DNA of 64,000 nucleotides from Thamnidium elegans (Eukaryota; Mucoromycota; Mucoromycetes; Mucorales; Mucoraceae). Below the pieces are notes generated by a model. It saw only the letters and a list, made by a program, of their open reading frames with translations, did not search any database and was not told where the DNA came from. The stretch is taken from NCBI GenBank assembly GCA_025201345.1, contig JAIXMG010000012.1:496001-560000 (forward strand), written 5' to 3'. Positions 1 through 11,152 of the stretch are shown here, in pieces. Numbering within the stretch: position 1 is the first letter of the stretch; each line of letters begins with the position of its first letter. The translations under genes and the position numbers were made by a program.

Positions 1-702
1 ACGGGCAATTGACTAAACCATTATCCGAGAGAAAAAAAAAAAGCGAGTACAATTCGTCATAAGACCAATTAATAGTAAACACTTGCAAAGTAAATATTTA
101 ATTGTTTTATAAGAACGTATGTAGTAACTATTTTTTATTCTTATTTTTATTATATGTTTTTTATAAAAAAAGAAAAAATGGATAGCTATTAAATGTTCAG
201 CCGAGTGCGTAATACAATTGTCGGTAAAACGTTTATATATGCTAATTTGATAGTAGAGCGTGTTTTTTTTTCCCGCTAGTAAAAAAGAGAGGCGCCCACA
301 AAAGATCAGATAACTATGTATATTTTTGTTGCGGTTTTTATTTGGTGTTTTGGTTTAAAACAATGCGGTGACACTAAAATGCCTTACAAGAGATTTTAGA
401 GGCATTTTTACATAACTTTTTCGAACTGATTAAAAATATATCTTTTTACCCTTACAAGTAAATTGTTTAGAGAGCGCAGTGTGATTATATAAGAATATGG
501 CCACGTTTAGAGAAATGGTAGTACATGCTATGATAGATTTACTAAATCAGGCTAGATTTTATAACAAGCGATGAGTTGTGTGTGGGGTTGATAAGAAACA
601 AAAAAAAAAAATGGAGATTTAAAAAAATTTAGAATTTTTATTTATGTACGGGTTATAAGGGTTTTATGTAACAAAAAAAAGCAAATCAAAAAGTTATTTG
701 AT
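1..702. other. AT-rich spacer 3' of ARG1, no gene seen
   Basis: This stretch has no reading frame of credible length or composition. It is AT-rich with A and T homopolymers. The part nearest 702 is probably the 3' UTR and terminator region of the leftward argininosuccinate synthase gene. Confidence 0.6.
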
Positions 703-2081
703 TTATTGCTGAGGAGTCCATTTTCTGAGACGGATAGAATGAACCTTGATGAAACCATCAGCATCAACTGGGTTATAACCACCTTGCTCATCCATAGAAG
801 ACTCTTGCATATCATAGAGCTTGGCACCAGGGCCAACAGCAGAACGGCCTTCAACAATGGTGTTACCCTTATAAAGCTTCAACTTGACATCACCAGAGAC
901 GTTACGTTGAGTGAACTCGATAGATTGAGTCAAGTACTCACATTCGGGAGAGAAATATTGACCATTATAAAGAGCCTTACCGTAAGGAACAGTAATGTTT
1001 TGATCACGAAGAGCACGCAATTGACCGTCCATAGTTAAACCTTCAAGGTCCATATGAGCAGTACGCAAAATGGTACCACCGGGGGTTTCATAACAACCAC
1101 GAGACTTGACACCGATGAAACGAGATTCAACAATATCAATACGACCAACACCGTTACGACGAGCAACTGTGTTCAAGTAAGTAAAGAGCTTGACAGCTTC
1201 AGTTTCGACTTGACCATCGTTGTGGTTAACAACCTTGACAGGGATACCGTGTTCGAAAGTGATGGTAATACGTTCAGGAGTGTTGGGAGCATCCTCAGGA
1301 TCAACAGTGAGCTTCCACATTTCCTTGGGAGGGGTAACGTTAGGATCTTCGAGAATACCAGCTTCGTAGGAGATATGGAACAAGTTCTCATCAGTGGACC
1401 AAGGCTTAGCCTTAGTTTGAGCAACATGAATCTTATGTTCAGCAGCATAGTCCAAAAGAGCACTACGACCAGCGAAACGTTCAAAGAAGACTAAAAAAAT
1501 AATAAAATGGTTTTAATATTTTATACACCCTTTCCAATAAAAACTAACAATAAAAACTTACCAGGCAATCTCCAAGGAGCAATGACTTCAATATCAGACT
1601 TTAAAGCATAATAAGCAAGCTCGAAACGAACTTGATCGTTACCCTTACCAGTACAACCGTGGGAAACATATTGACAACCTTCACGTTCAGCAATTTCAAT
1701 TTGCTTACGGGCAATCACGGGACGAGCTAAAGATGTACCCAAAAGGTAAATAGACTCGTAAATAGCATTAGCTTGAATAGCAGGGAAAATTTGTTCCTTG
1801 ACGAATTCAGCTTTAAGATCCTACAATACAAAAATGTAAATAAAATAATAATAAAAAAAAAACGCGCTTTTTTTACTGTGTTTAATTACCTCAACAAAGA
1901 CCTTGGAAGCACCAACAGATAAAGCCTTGGCCTTGATAGCTTCAAAATCTTCTTCTTGACCAACATCAGCAATATAAGCTAAGGTCTCATAACCTTGTTC
2001 AATCAACCAAGCCAAGATGACAGAAGTATCTAAACCACCAGAGTATGCGAGAAGAACCTTTCCTTTGTTGTTAGCAGCCAT
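703..2081 (-). CDS. ARG1: argininosuccinate synthase
   Basis: Three exons (2081-1890, 1820-1562, 1490-703) join in frame to 412 aa, the usual length of the family. The enzyme condenses citrulline and aspartate with ATP to argininosuccinate in the cytosol, the penultimate step of arginine synthesis. The N-type ATP-pyrophosphatase loop AYSGGLDTS lies at residues 12-20. Further family signatures are [13 protein letters not shown] in exon 2 and [17 protein letters not shown] and YETPGGTI in exon 3. All introns are GT-AG and 69-71 nt long. The start ATG is the first in frame after an A/T-rich leader. A TGAGTCA site lies 380 bp upstream. The neighbour upstream (a RabGAP) is on the same strand but unrelated. 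I am very sure of the assignment; the gene symbol follows yeast usage. Confidence 0.97.
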
Positions 2082-2644
2082 TATTTTATTTTATAAATGT
2101 ATATAAAGATATGAAAAAGAAAAAAAAAAAAGAAAACTATGTCAAATGTTCTTCTTTTTATATAAAAAAAAAGGGGGGTTAAACTGATATAATTAAAACC
2201 CAGGTTTTTTTTTTGTCATATTTTTTTTTTTTTCTAGTGTATACTTTGATGACATGATTTGTAAAAGCCACTTTTTTTTTGAAAGTATGCTAACAGTATA
2301 AACAAATATTAGAGTTTTTGAATTGTACTACTTTTACTGCAATTATACAATTGATCATTATTTGCAGTGTGTAGGTATGAATCAATTTTTTTTTTATTTT
2401 TTTTAAAGCGAGTAGAGTCGGAATTGAATCCCATCTCTTCGTATTTTTTATGATAAACGATGAGTCAGAGTTCCAAATAAGGCCAGTCAGTCATACTAAA
2501 TACTATCCCCGCCTAGTATCAAAAAAAGTCGATCCCTTTTAGCGATAATCTTATCTAATTACTCCCCAACAACATTTTTACTAAAAGAAGAAATATATAT
2601 GTTGTGTATATTATATTACTAGTATTTTCAGTATACACAAGTTA

Positions 2645-2682
<38 letters not shown>

Positions 2683-3092
2683 TTTTGTTATAGAGTGTAA
2701 TCAAGGTCTGATTGACATACTCCACAATCTTGACATAGTAACACAAAGATACTGAATCATGTGCACCAATTGTTTGAAGAAGTCTTTTTGACGTTTCCCG
2801 GAATTTGAAATTCCCCCGCATTAAAACCCATTATCATTCGATTAAGACCGCAAAAAAAAGTATTATTTTACCGAGTAGCAATTATTGGGTACGTGATAGA
2901 AACGGATACGATGCTTATTGGTAACTTTTTTTAGAACGAATTACAGATATTGGTTTTAACATTTTATCAAATAGTTTTTTTTTATTATTATTACATAATT
3001 AAAAAATGTTAGTTTTTTTTTCGGGGGGGGGGAAGATCCGTTGAGTATAAGATAAAGTTAAAGATTGAGTTTAGTTAAACAGGGTAATACAT
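2082..3092. other. ARG1 upstream spacer with long poly-A and poly-G tracts
   Basis: The spacer holds the ARG1 promoter (right to left) and the 3' flank of the RabGAP gene. It contains a run of more than 30 A near 2646-2678 and a 10-nt G run at 3023-3032. No ORF or convincing RNA gene was seen. Confidence 0.5.
2461..2467. promoter_or_regulatory. candidate Gcn4/CPC1-type site upstream of ARG1
   Basis: The heptamer TGAGTCA is a perfect palindromic bZIP (Gcn4/AP-1) site. It lies about 380 bp upstream of the ARG1 start codon, in the spacer that only serves ARG1 as promoter. Arginine genes are classic targets of general amino acid control in fungi. A 7-mer can occur by chance, so this is inference. 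Confidence 0.45.
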
Positions 3093-5844
3093 TTATTGTG
3101 CGCACTTTTCATTCGCTGCAGCTTTATCTGCGTAGGAAGAAACAAGTATTTCGTTAAGCACTTCATTGATACGAGGTAGTTTCGATAAATCGTTCTTTGC
3201 TACAGCAATCTCTTGTTCGGTAAAACCTGATTTAGATGAAATCATGTATTCAAGTTGCTCTCGCTTGTTCTTTACGGCTTCTACACGTTGCTTAAATTGA
3301 TAGTAGAGAATCTCTGCTCGTTGTAAGGTTTCTTCCAAGTTGATTGTCATGGATAGATCATTGGTGTATTTCAAGATTTCATCAAAGTTTTTCAAGTACT
3401 CCATAATAACATCACGATGCTTTTTTTTTAAGAAAAAAAGGAGTTAGATATATATATATTAACATAGCATATGATTATATATGCTCTTACTTGATCTAAA
3501 ATAGACAGGGCAACAAATATATGGAATTTATCTGTCAAATAATCTGTCCAAAGTACCTCCCATAAAGTCAGCATATCGTCCCAAGGAAATTCACGCTTGA
3601 ACCAAACTAATAACCATCTAAAGCAAAAGAAAAAGTTGCCACTATCTGTACGTTGAAAGTGTTTGTATAACGATGGATCCATAAATTGCAATAAAAGATC
3701 CATAGTTAATAACTGTTTATGCATGCCTGATTGATCTGTGTAAAAATTGGACTTCTTTTTTTTTATCGTTAGTTTTTTTTTTTTTTTTTTTTTGCAAATT
3801 ATTATAATGTTTTACCATTCGATCCATAAAGCCTGAAAAGGCCCAGAATGCTAAAGGTTCTTCTCCAATAACAGCAAATAAGGGCGATAAAAGATCAGAC
3901 ATGCCTTGTACGTAACCAAGTTCGGTATTAAACTCGTTATAGGTACATAGAATATTCTTTAAAATCTCGAGGTTTTCATTGGTACCGACGTTCATAACAG
4001 GGTCTGGGTTAGGCATACTTTCGTCAATATAAATGCCGACAGTTCTATCCGTACGGTGAACGTCTTTATCTAAAAGGGATAATATATTTAAGCCGAGGAT
4101 CTAATTGTTCAATCCAAGTAATAAAAATACACTTACTAATACGATGCTTTTGATCTTGGAAATCAGGTGAACCTCGACGAGATTCATCGTGACACCATCT
4201 ATTCTTTAATGATTGATATGCCTCTCTATATACACATATATTTTTTCCCGGCGTAAGTACACACTAAAAATAAAATAAATACACATGTACCTTCTATCTG
4301 TATCAATCAATCGACGCTCTTCGGTGGTGGAGTCCCAAGGATAAACACCAGTTAAAAACAACCAGGCTTCCTTTCGTATGGCTGGTTCTAATCCACCGCT
4401 AAATATATTCTTTCGTACAGCTGGCTCACCGACACTCAGCTTACCCTCGCTATCAAAATACGAGCGCCAATCGGCTTCAGAAACAGGTTTTGTTCTTGTA
4501 TGGGTTGGAATCGAAAAATCGTTTTCGGAATTCAATACTTCGAATACACCAAGGGCGGTATCTTCCTCCCATCCTTCATGGCCCCAGACACCTACATTTC
4601 TATACTTTCTCTCGCGCGGCGCAGCACTTTCTGATTGCTGCGCTAAACCTGCAGCCCATTTGGCTAAAAAAATACGAGCAGAGTCATAATCATCGACGGT
4701 TTTTTTCACGGTTTCGTTCAAGCATAGCTCTTGTACGCTAGGAGGGAATAAAGGTACAAAGGGTTTGGAGGCTGGGTTGCTTAGGACACTCATTGCTGCC
4801 TCTCGAGAGAATTTGGTGACTCGAGATAGTTTTTCCAAAATGTTCCAGCGAGCCTCTTTTAGATTCTAACATAACACACTTTAGTTTTTAATATACATAT
4901 GAATATATTCAACTTACGGCGACAAAGGGATCCATTTGAGTGGATTCAAATACATCTTTTACTGCGGGTGCTTTTTGTGACGATAATTTATTATCAGTGC
5001 CCACCAGATATAAATTCTCGGCGTCATTTGATCTAAGTCCAAAGTCATTGTTAGATTCTTGTATTGCGCGCAAGATAATAGTATAACTTACTTTACTACT
5101 TTTACAAGTTGACCTAATCTTTCAATGAATTCGTCACCTCCCCATCTTACTTGACCATGATCATTGGCGGTAAATTTCCCGCCCTGCGTATTCTTTTGAA
5201 GCATGGTACTCTTACTTTCATCGTCATGAAACCAAAAGGGACCTGCACTTTCACCCGATTTAAAGTTTATGATGATACTACCGTACCATTTTGAAAATGA
5301 AGGTGCCTTTATCAAGAATGAATTAATTGTGTCGATAGGTGCGGAAAGTGCGTAAAGTGAGTGTTCCTCAGATAATGATGGGATCATAATTGACGCTACC
5401 AAAAAAGAAAAAAAGAGAATTTAGTTGCAAAAAAAAAAAAAAAATATCAATTATAATTTTACAATCGATTTCTTCTGTGTTTTCAGGGTTTATATCTACT
5501 TGTACAAAAGCTTCCATATCTTTGGAAGGTATTAACGCTTCTGGAGTCCAAGCTACGAGATAATCATGCGTGGCCTACAATAAAACCTTTTAATAACGAA
5601 TGTTAACGCCTTGTTTTAGTATTTACTTTCTCGACAAGAGATAAATAGCCAGGAATAAAGTCATTGACGTTAGTAGAAGGATGAACATAAACTTTTGATT
5701 TAGAGTACAAGAGTTTTACTTCTTGGTTTGAAAGTGTAGGTGAATCAGCTGAAACACGAGGATCGTTTATAAACTAAAGTGTAATTGCTTAATGTAACTT
5801 CAAAAGATTAATATATAAATACATACAGCAAAACTATCTTCCAT
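3093..5844 (-). CDS. GYP7: TBC-domain Rab GTPase-activating protein, Gyp7/TBC1D15 type
   Basis: Ten exons join in frame: 5844-5827, 5773-5627, 5574-5463, 5395-5092, 5032-4918, 4865-4291, 4225-4137, 4069-3816, 3754-3491, 3419-3093. The product is about 734 aa. The N-terminal part (LLYSKSKVYVHP, PGYLSLVEK) is the Gyp7/TBC1D15 regulatory region. The TBC domain starts around residue 370 (SGGLEPAIRKEAWLFLTGVY). It carries the arginine finger in INKDVHRTDRT (R459) and the glutamine finger in GYVQGMSDL (Q508). The C-terminal WEVLWTDYLT is also typical. In yeast, Gyp7 stimulates GTP hydrolysis by the vacuolar Rab Ypt7, so a role in vacuole or endosome fusion is likely. Both catalytic fingers are intact. 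Two acceptors (exons 7 and 9) have alternatives a few bases away; I took those that keep the frame and the family pattern. Confidence 0.92.
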
Positions 5845-5985
5845 ATTGATAAAATAAAGTAAGGAAGAAAAAAAAAAGAGAGAAAAAAAAAAGAAAAAAG
5901 AAAAAATCAACGTTATGACGATATCATTCGTTTTTTAGTAATTGGTCAGAAGATATCTCCCCCAGCATGAATTTTTTTATTGTTT

Positions 5986-7021
5986 TTAAAACATTTCTTC
6001 AGTAAAACGCTTCAATTTCTTTCGATAACCTTCTTCTGCAGCACAGTCATCACAGTACCATTTACCAACTGGTGGTTCAGCTAAACCAACACAAGCATAA
6101 TGAAACCACTCTTTTTCACACTAATGAATTTGATTAGTATCACACATAATTTTTTTTAAAAAAAAAAAGCTCTTACATTTTCTCCATCACAAGCAACCAT
6201 ATCTCCAAATGATACTTGGTTACAGTAACAGTACCTTGGTTCATTAGGATCAATTTCTATTTCCGGAAGTGTTCCATTATGCCCTATAGCAGGATTCGGC
6301 CTTGAAGAATGAAGTGTTCTGCTAATAAAAAAAAGGGGGAGGGGGTTAACACGCATGTATAAAAATAAGATTGTGGATTTTGCGGATTTTTACCTTTTTC
6401 TAACGGATAATGCGCCATGAGGTGAAGGTCTTTTACGAGCATTTGCATCTAATCTCCAGTTAGTATCTTCGACCTGACTTCCTTTTCTACTTGCTTGACC
6501 CATCCAATCCACGTCTCCGATATCACTCTTGGCCATTTGCGAGTCAATTCGTTCGATATGACGAGATACTAAATCGTACATTCGTTTAGTTAAATCAATC
6601 TTTTGATCTTGTTTCTGTAACGCTAATTTATAATCTTTTTCTAATTGAATTCGAGAACTGGTAAGGTTATTTGCTGCTGCTGTATTGTTGTTGTTGGAAG
6701 CTCTGCAGAGTTTCGTATATGAACGGCGATGTTTGGTATAAATTTCTCTAAATCCTATACATATAAATATTTTAGTCTTTTTGTTGTGTATATAACACAC
6801 ATACTCATGTGTTTCTAGATCACTGCATGTACACAATACGTTGAAATTCTTCGTCCATGCTACGCAATTCGTGCATATTTTGATCAATTTCGGATGGCAA
6901 GTTTTGTAAACCTTTTTTTTAAAAAAAAAGTATTAGCATTGCTGTCGGGTATCGCTTTTAAAAAGGGGTGTCTTTTCTTACTTTCTACATAATCTTCAAA
7001 AATGTCGGCAACAGAGGTCAT
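5986..7021 (-). CDS. ING-family PHD-finger protein (histone H3K4me reader)
   Basis: Five exons (7021-6982, 6911-6840, 6754-6394, 6321-6177, 6120-5986) give about 250 aa. The N-terminus ([20 protein letters not shown]) is the ING dimerisation helix region. A basic linker follows, rich in Asn and Lys. The C-terminal PHD finger begins [20 protein letters not shown] and ends VGKWYCDDC, with the Cys4-His-Cys3 ligand order of ING/Yng2/Pho23 proteins. Such proteins are subunits of NuA4-type acetyltransferase or Rpd3-type deacetylase complexes and read methylated H3K4. I cannot tell Yng2, Yng1 and Pho23 apart. Introns 1 and 4 contain T(8)A(9) and T(8)A(11) palindromes. The gene is divergent from TIM54, with a shared 375-bp promoter region. 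Confidence 0.93.
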
Positions 7022-7396
7022 GATATATTATTTTAAATAAAAGATAGAGGAAGAAAAAAAAAAGAAAGAGGTGTGACTTGAATTAACTGCCAAAAGGGGG
7101 AGGGTCTCTTGCAAAAATAAAACCATCACATTTATCTTCAAAATATGCAGAGCGTCTTGTGGGGAGGGGGGAGGTTATATGATAGAATCCCTTTCTCTAT
7201 CTCTCACTTCATTGACTCGATAGCATTCAATTATAAAAACTAGAGCAGAAAAGGGTCTTAATACCATCTCTACTTTACAAGAGATTTTTTTTTATTTGTT
7301 TATGATTGGTCACACAGAAAAAAAAACTGTTACGGACCCCAGGGCGATTTTTTTTTTCCTTCTTTCTTTGCTCTTTTTAAACACAAAAAAAAAAAA
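7022..7396. promoter_or_regulatory. shared promoter region between ING gene and TIM54
   Basis: This 375-bp divergent spacer contains pyrimidine-rich stretches and a GGGGAGGGGGGAGG purine patch near 7160-7173. No specific factor site was recognised. Confidence 0.4.
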
Positions 7397-7727
7397 ATGC
7401 CTTTGCCTTTTGGATTAAAAGTACCTTCCAAGAACACACTTATCTTCAGTGGTATTGCTGGTGCCATTAGTGGAACTATTTACAGTAGTAACAAGTATGC
7501 TGCAGAATCAAGAAAGAGACTGGTCGAACGTGTTTCTTTCCTTGCTGAAAGACCTTGTGGTGTCCATGTAAGTTTTGAATCGATCAATTAAAAAAAATAA
7601 AATAAATAACCCCTAGTTTTTTTAATATTTAGGAAATGCCTCGTAAAGTAACTGTATATATTACTGGACCTCCTGGTGATGGTCTTGAAAAGAGTAGAGT
7701 TTGGTTCCGTGAATATGTCAAGGTAAG

Positions 7728-7759
<32 letters not shown>

Positions 7760-8579
7760 TATGTATTCTAACAACAACAAAATTGTATAGCCTATCCTTG
7801 TTGCTGGTGCAGTTGATTATGAAGTAAAGGAAGCCAAGACAGCTGGTCAAATTGAAAGTGCAGTTATTGAAGAAGTTGTAAAGCGTCGTAGAGAAGCAGA
7901 AGCAGCATTAGAACAACAAAAGCAAATCGAAAGTGACGGACAGCAGTCAAACAACCCTTTTTCGTCACCCAAGATGGACGATTTAACCAATAAGAAAACT
8001 ACTGAGGTTGTATCCGATGGTATTTTAGCTATTGGCAGAATTGCATATCGTGAAGTGCTCAGTGGATTATCAAAGGGTTGTGATGCTAGTCTTGCTATTG
8101 TTGAAGAAGTACCTGCAGTAGTTGAGGAAAAGGTCAACACTGATGCAACAACCGAGGAAACACCCGCAGTTGAAGAAGTGAAGATGCAAGACAGTGAAAA
8201 TGCACCCGTTGCTGAGGCAATGATGGAACCAAGTCAAGAGGAACAACAAGTAGATCATTTCTCATTACCACCTAAATTTTCACCTGTCATGTATATTCCT
8301 CATGTCAATATCATTGGTTGGGCAAATGTTCCTTATAGACTTTACATGTGGTATGCTGATTATAAGCGTATTGATGATATTGGAAGGTATGCTGTTGCTG
8401 CTGTCTTGAATCAAACTCGACCTTTTGAAAAGAGAGATGAGGATTTGGGTACAGAAGAAAAGAAGTACTGGATTGGACACGAAACTGCTGAAGTTATAAA
8501 GGAAAATGATACACCTATTGTAGTAGATGAAAGAATTTTTGATAAGCTTAGCACTTATACCAGTGACGATTTGCCTTAA
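7397..8579 (+). CDS. TIM54: mitochondrial inner membrane translocase subunit Tim54
   Basis: Three exons (7397-7567, 7633-7722, 7791-8579) give 349 aa. The N-terminal segment LIFSGIAGAISGTIYSS is the single membrane anchor. MPRKVTVYITGPPGDGLEKS followed by PILVAGAVDYEVKEAKT is the conserved Tim54 core facing the intermembrane space. An acidic low-complexity insert (about residues 185-225) separates it from the C-terminal block with NIIGWANVPYRLYMWY. Tim54 is part of the TIM22 complex, which inserts multispan carrier proteins into the inner membrane. Intron 2 holds a T(19)A(13) palindrome. An AATAAAATAAAA stretch about 40 bp after the stop is a likely polyadenylation signal. Confidence 0.93.
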
Positions 8580-9129
8580 GTGGAAAAAAAAAAAGTATAT
8601 GCATATATAGACTGTATTAATAAAATAAAAAAGCTAAAAGTTAGCACTTATATATTCACTTTCCAAGTTTATACTGAGAGACTCTCATGTCTTTTAAATT
8701 GTTGTGGGATGGTGCTTAGAATAAAGAGGAGAAATGCTTAAAATACCATCTCTCTACATCGCACAATGCAGATCGAGCATTTTGTATTACATAATTATAC
8801 TATGTCAAAATAAAACACGTAAGCACTAATTTTATAAAAGCATAGTAAAGTCTATTCATTTTTTTGCAACGATTATTTTTCTTTTTTTTAATTATGAATG
8901 ATTTTAAAAAGTATTTTTAAACCTTTATTATTTAATTTGTCCAGGCCAATTGCCTTTAGTACATACTATCATAAAGCTATGACAGAGTGTTTAAAGGAAG
9001 CATGTATAATATTATAATGATAGGGGGGGGGGGATCGTGGTTATAAACTAGTAATGAGCAAGCGAGAGGGAAGATTTTCTTTTTTTAAGGTAATGTTGAA
9101 TGGATAGCTTGAATAAGATCGAAAGAGAA
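8580..9129. other. spacer 3' of TIM54
   Basis: This is AT-rich sequence with an 11-nt G run at 9023-9033. No gene was seen. Confidence 0.5.
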
Positions 9130-9402
9130 TTACTGTACTGGTACTGGTGGTCGCGATTCGAACTCCTTTTTGTTTATCTTTTCATGCAATATCTTAATAG
9201 AAAGGAGGTCATTCAGATACGTAATAATAGACCTAAGATCATTCAAAACCAGAGGAATTGTTACTTGTGGTAATTCAATAAAAGTCCAAATACCGTATCG
9301 CTCAGTCATATAAAAAAAGTGCAGAGTATCACCTGCATTAAAAAAAACGTTTACCTTACTATTTGTAATTATTATTATTATTATTATTATTTTACTTATC
9401 AA
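9130..9402 (-). pseudogene. C-terminal-like fragment of an unassigned ORF
   Basis: This 90-codon open frame begins with a poly-Ile stretch encoded by an ATT repeat, so its true start is unclear. The remainder (GDTLHFFYMTERYGIWTFIE... to a stop at 9130) has protein-like composition. From memory it resembles the C-terminal pattern of large lineage-specific ORF families in Mucorales, whose function is unknown. No promoter or further exon could be placed upstream on this strand. Most likely it is a decayed fragment. Confidence 0.3.
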
Positions 9403-9593
9403 TGGCTATCTAAAAGCTCCTTTAAAAAGTACACATATAAAAAAATTACATCTAAGTTGTATTACTTTAATATTACTTGGATACATCATGAACGCTAGGT
9501 TCATCCGGTTGGCGTTGGCCTCGGCACAATCTATATGGGAGTCCGAACAGCTTTTAAAGAGAAGATTGGTATAGCCTTCACCTATATTCGTAT

Positions 9594-10019
9594 GTGATTT
9601 ACAATGCTTTTATTAACGATGAAGAATTTGGGACTAAGCACAGTGAATGCTATTCTAACATTACCATGTTCTTCCCTAACGAACGCGATCGGCACGTTGA
9701 CTTTATCCTCAGAAACTTAAATGGTGATTCGGATTTGATTTCAACTGAAGAAAAGCCTGGAGGAAAAAGAGTGAAGAGTGGTATAGAGAAGGGCAAGGCA
9801 ATGCAGAATATGACGCTTAAAAAACGGTTGAAGCAAATCAAAAGTAGTAAGCTATTAAAAAAACTCGAGGCGATTACCTGCCAGTGGGAAGGGACTAAAC
9901 TTACTATATTTGATACTCGTATTTTGACTTCTGATCATACTATCGCCTACAAAAAAGGGTATTTTTTCTATGCTAAAATCATTCGATCATTTGGCAGAGT
10001 TTTCAAAGCTGCTACTTGA
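9594..10019 (+). pseudogene. fragment of an unassigned repeated ORF
   Basis: This 141-codon frame reads RHVDFILRNLNGDSDLISTEE, a Lys-rich middle, then LEAITCQWEGTKLTIFDTRI. It has the look of a soluble protein but no catalytic motif I recognise. Upstream sequence to about 9480 contains related coding-like stretches broken by stops. It may be another part of the same Mucorales-type unknown family as the fragment on the opposite strand at 9130-9402, which would make the pair a rearranged relic. The call as a pseudogene is inference. Confidence 0.3.
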
Positions 10020-11005
10020 TGTTCTCTCTCCCTCCGTCGTCTCGTTTTTAGCAATTATAAAAAAATGAACCTGATCCTGGAAGAAGAAAAAGGGAAGAAG
10101 TGGCATTACTTGATCTTGAGGAGGAGTGATGTGTCTACGCGCTATATTTCAATAACACCAATTTATATACACTTATACAAGACATATTTTTATATGTCTC
10201 TTATATAAGTTATACACAAATACAGTACCTTTTTACATATAATTTCAAATACATTCTATTGTTCTATCGATTTGATAATAAAGTTAAACGACTGTTTAGG
10301 ATGAAACAAAACTTTAAATTTAAGCGGGGAAATTTTTTGTCAAAGTCAAAGAGAGTAAAGTCAAAGTCAAATACATGCTTACAGATGTATTTATCAAATA
10401 ATTTTTAAAAAAAAAACTGCCAGTAATAAAAAGAAGAAGGTATTGGTTTTTGATTCATACAAACTCATTTTCCACACAGATATATTTTGTTTTTAACAAG
10501 AAAAGGAAAATGATCACCCCGATATATAATTATCCCGACCTAAACGAAATTATCTTTTTTTTTTTTTGGTGAAGGGACGATATAACTAGCTTATAATTCT
10601 CCCCGCGAATGGGCATATCGGCTTTAAGGAGTTAAAAAAAATATTTATTCATACCCAATCGACTTACGTATAAATAAAATCAAATTCAGCTTGAATAAAA
10701 ACGAAACGGATCAAGAAACCCAAGTTTTTTTTTAAAAAAGATCAAAAGGTAGTGCAGGTCAAAGCGTTTTAAAATTGTTTAATGTTACCTGGTAACGAAA
10801 AAAAAAAAATGACTGTGGGAAAGTTGAGTTTTGCTGGTATTTAATCAATTATGGAAAAGATTTTTTTTTGAGGCGGTCTTACGTTTCTTTTTTGACAGCT
10901 TATTTATGTCTCCGGTACAAGCTTTTTTTTTTTCTATAAAATTTTTTCTTCTCTTGGTTTACTTTTTTCTTTTTTCTTTTTTCGATCTGTTATAAAATAT
11001 AAATA
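10020..11005. promoter_or_regulatory. upstream region of amino acid transporter with TCAAAG repeats
   Basis: There is no gene here. Around 10337-10372 the motif GTCAAA occurs four times as two close direct pairs (GTCAAAGTCAAAG and GTCAAAGTCAAAT). This could be a transcription factor cluster for the transporter about 640 bp downstream. Function is unknown. Confidence 0.3.
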
Positions 11006-11120
11006 ATGAGTGAAGACTTACACCTGAGGAAATCTAAAGCTGCAAGTTACTCGGGCTCAACTGTCAATGGTGATAGAGGCGATAAAGTCGGTAAACATAT
11101 AGCTCCTTCCAGTAAGCAAA

Positions 11121-11152
<32 letters not shown>

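Noticed and set aside
2400..2485. tRNA-like text (GATTCAATTCC) on the minus strand
   Set aside because: The T-stem does not pair over five bases and no matching acceptor stem is found at the required distance.
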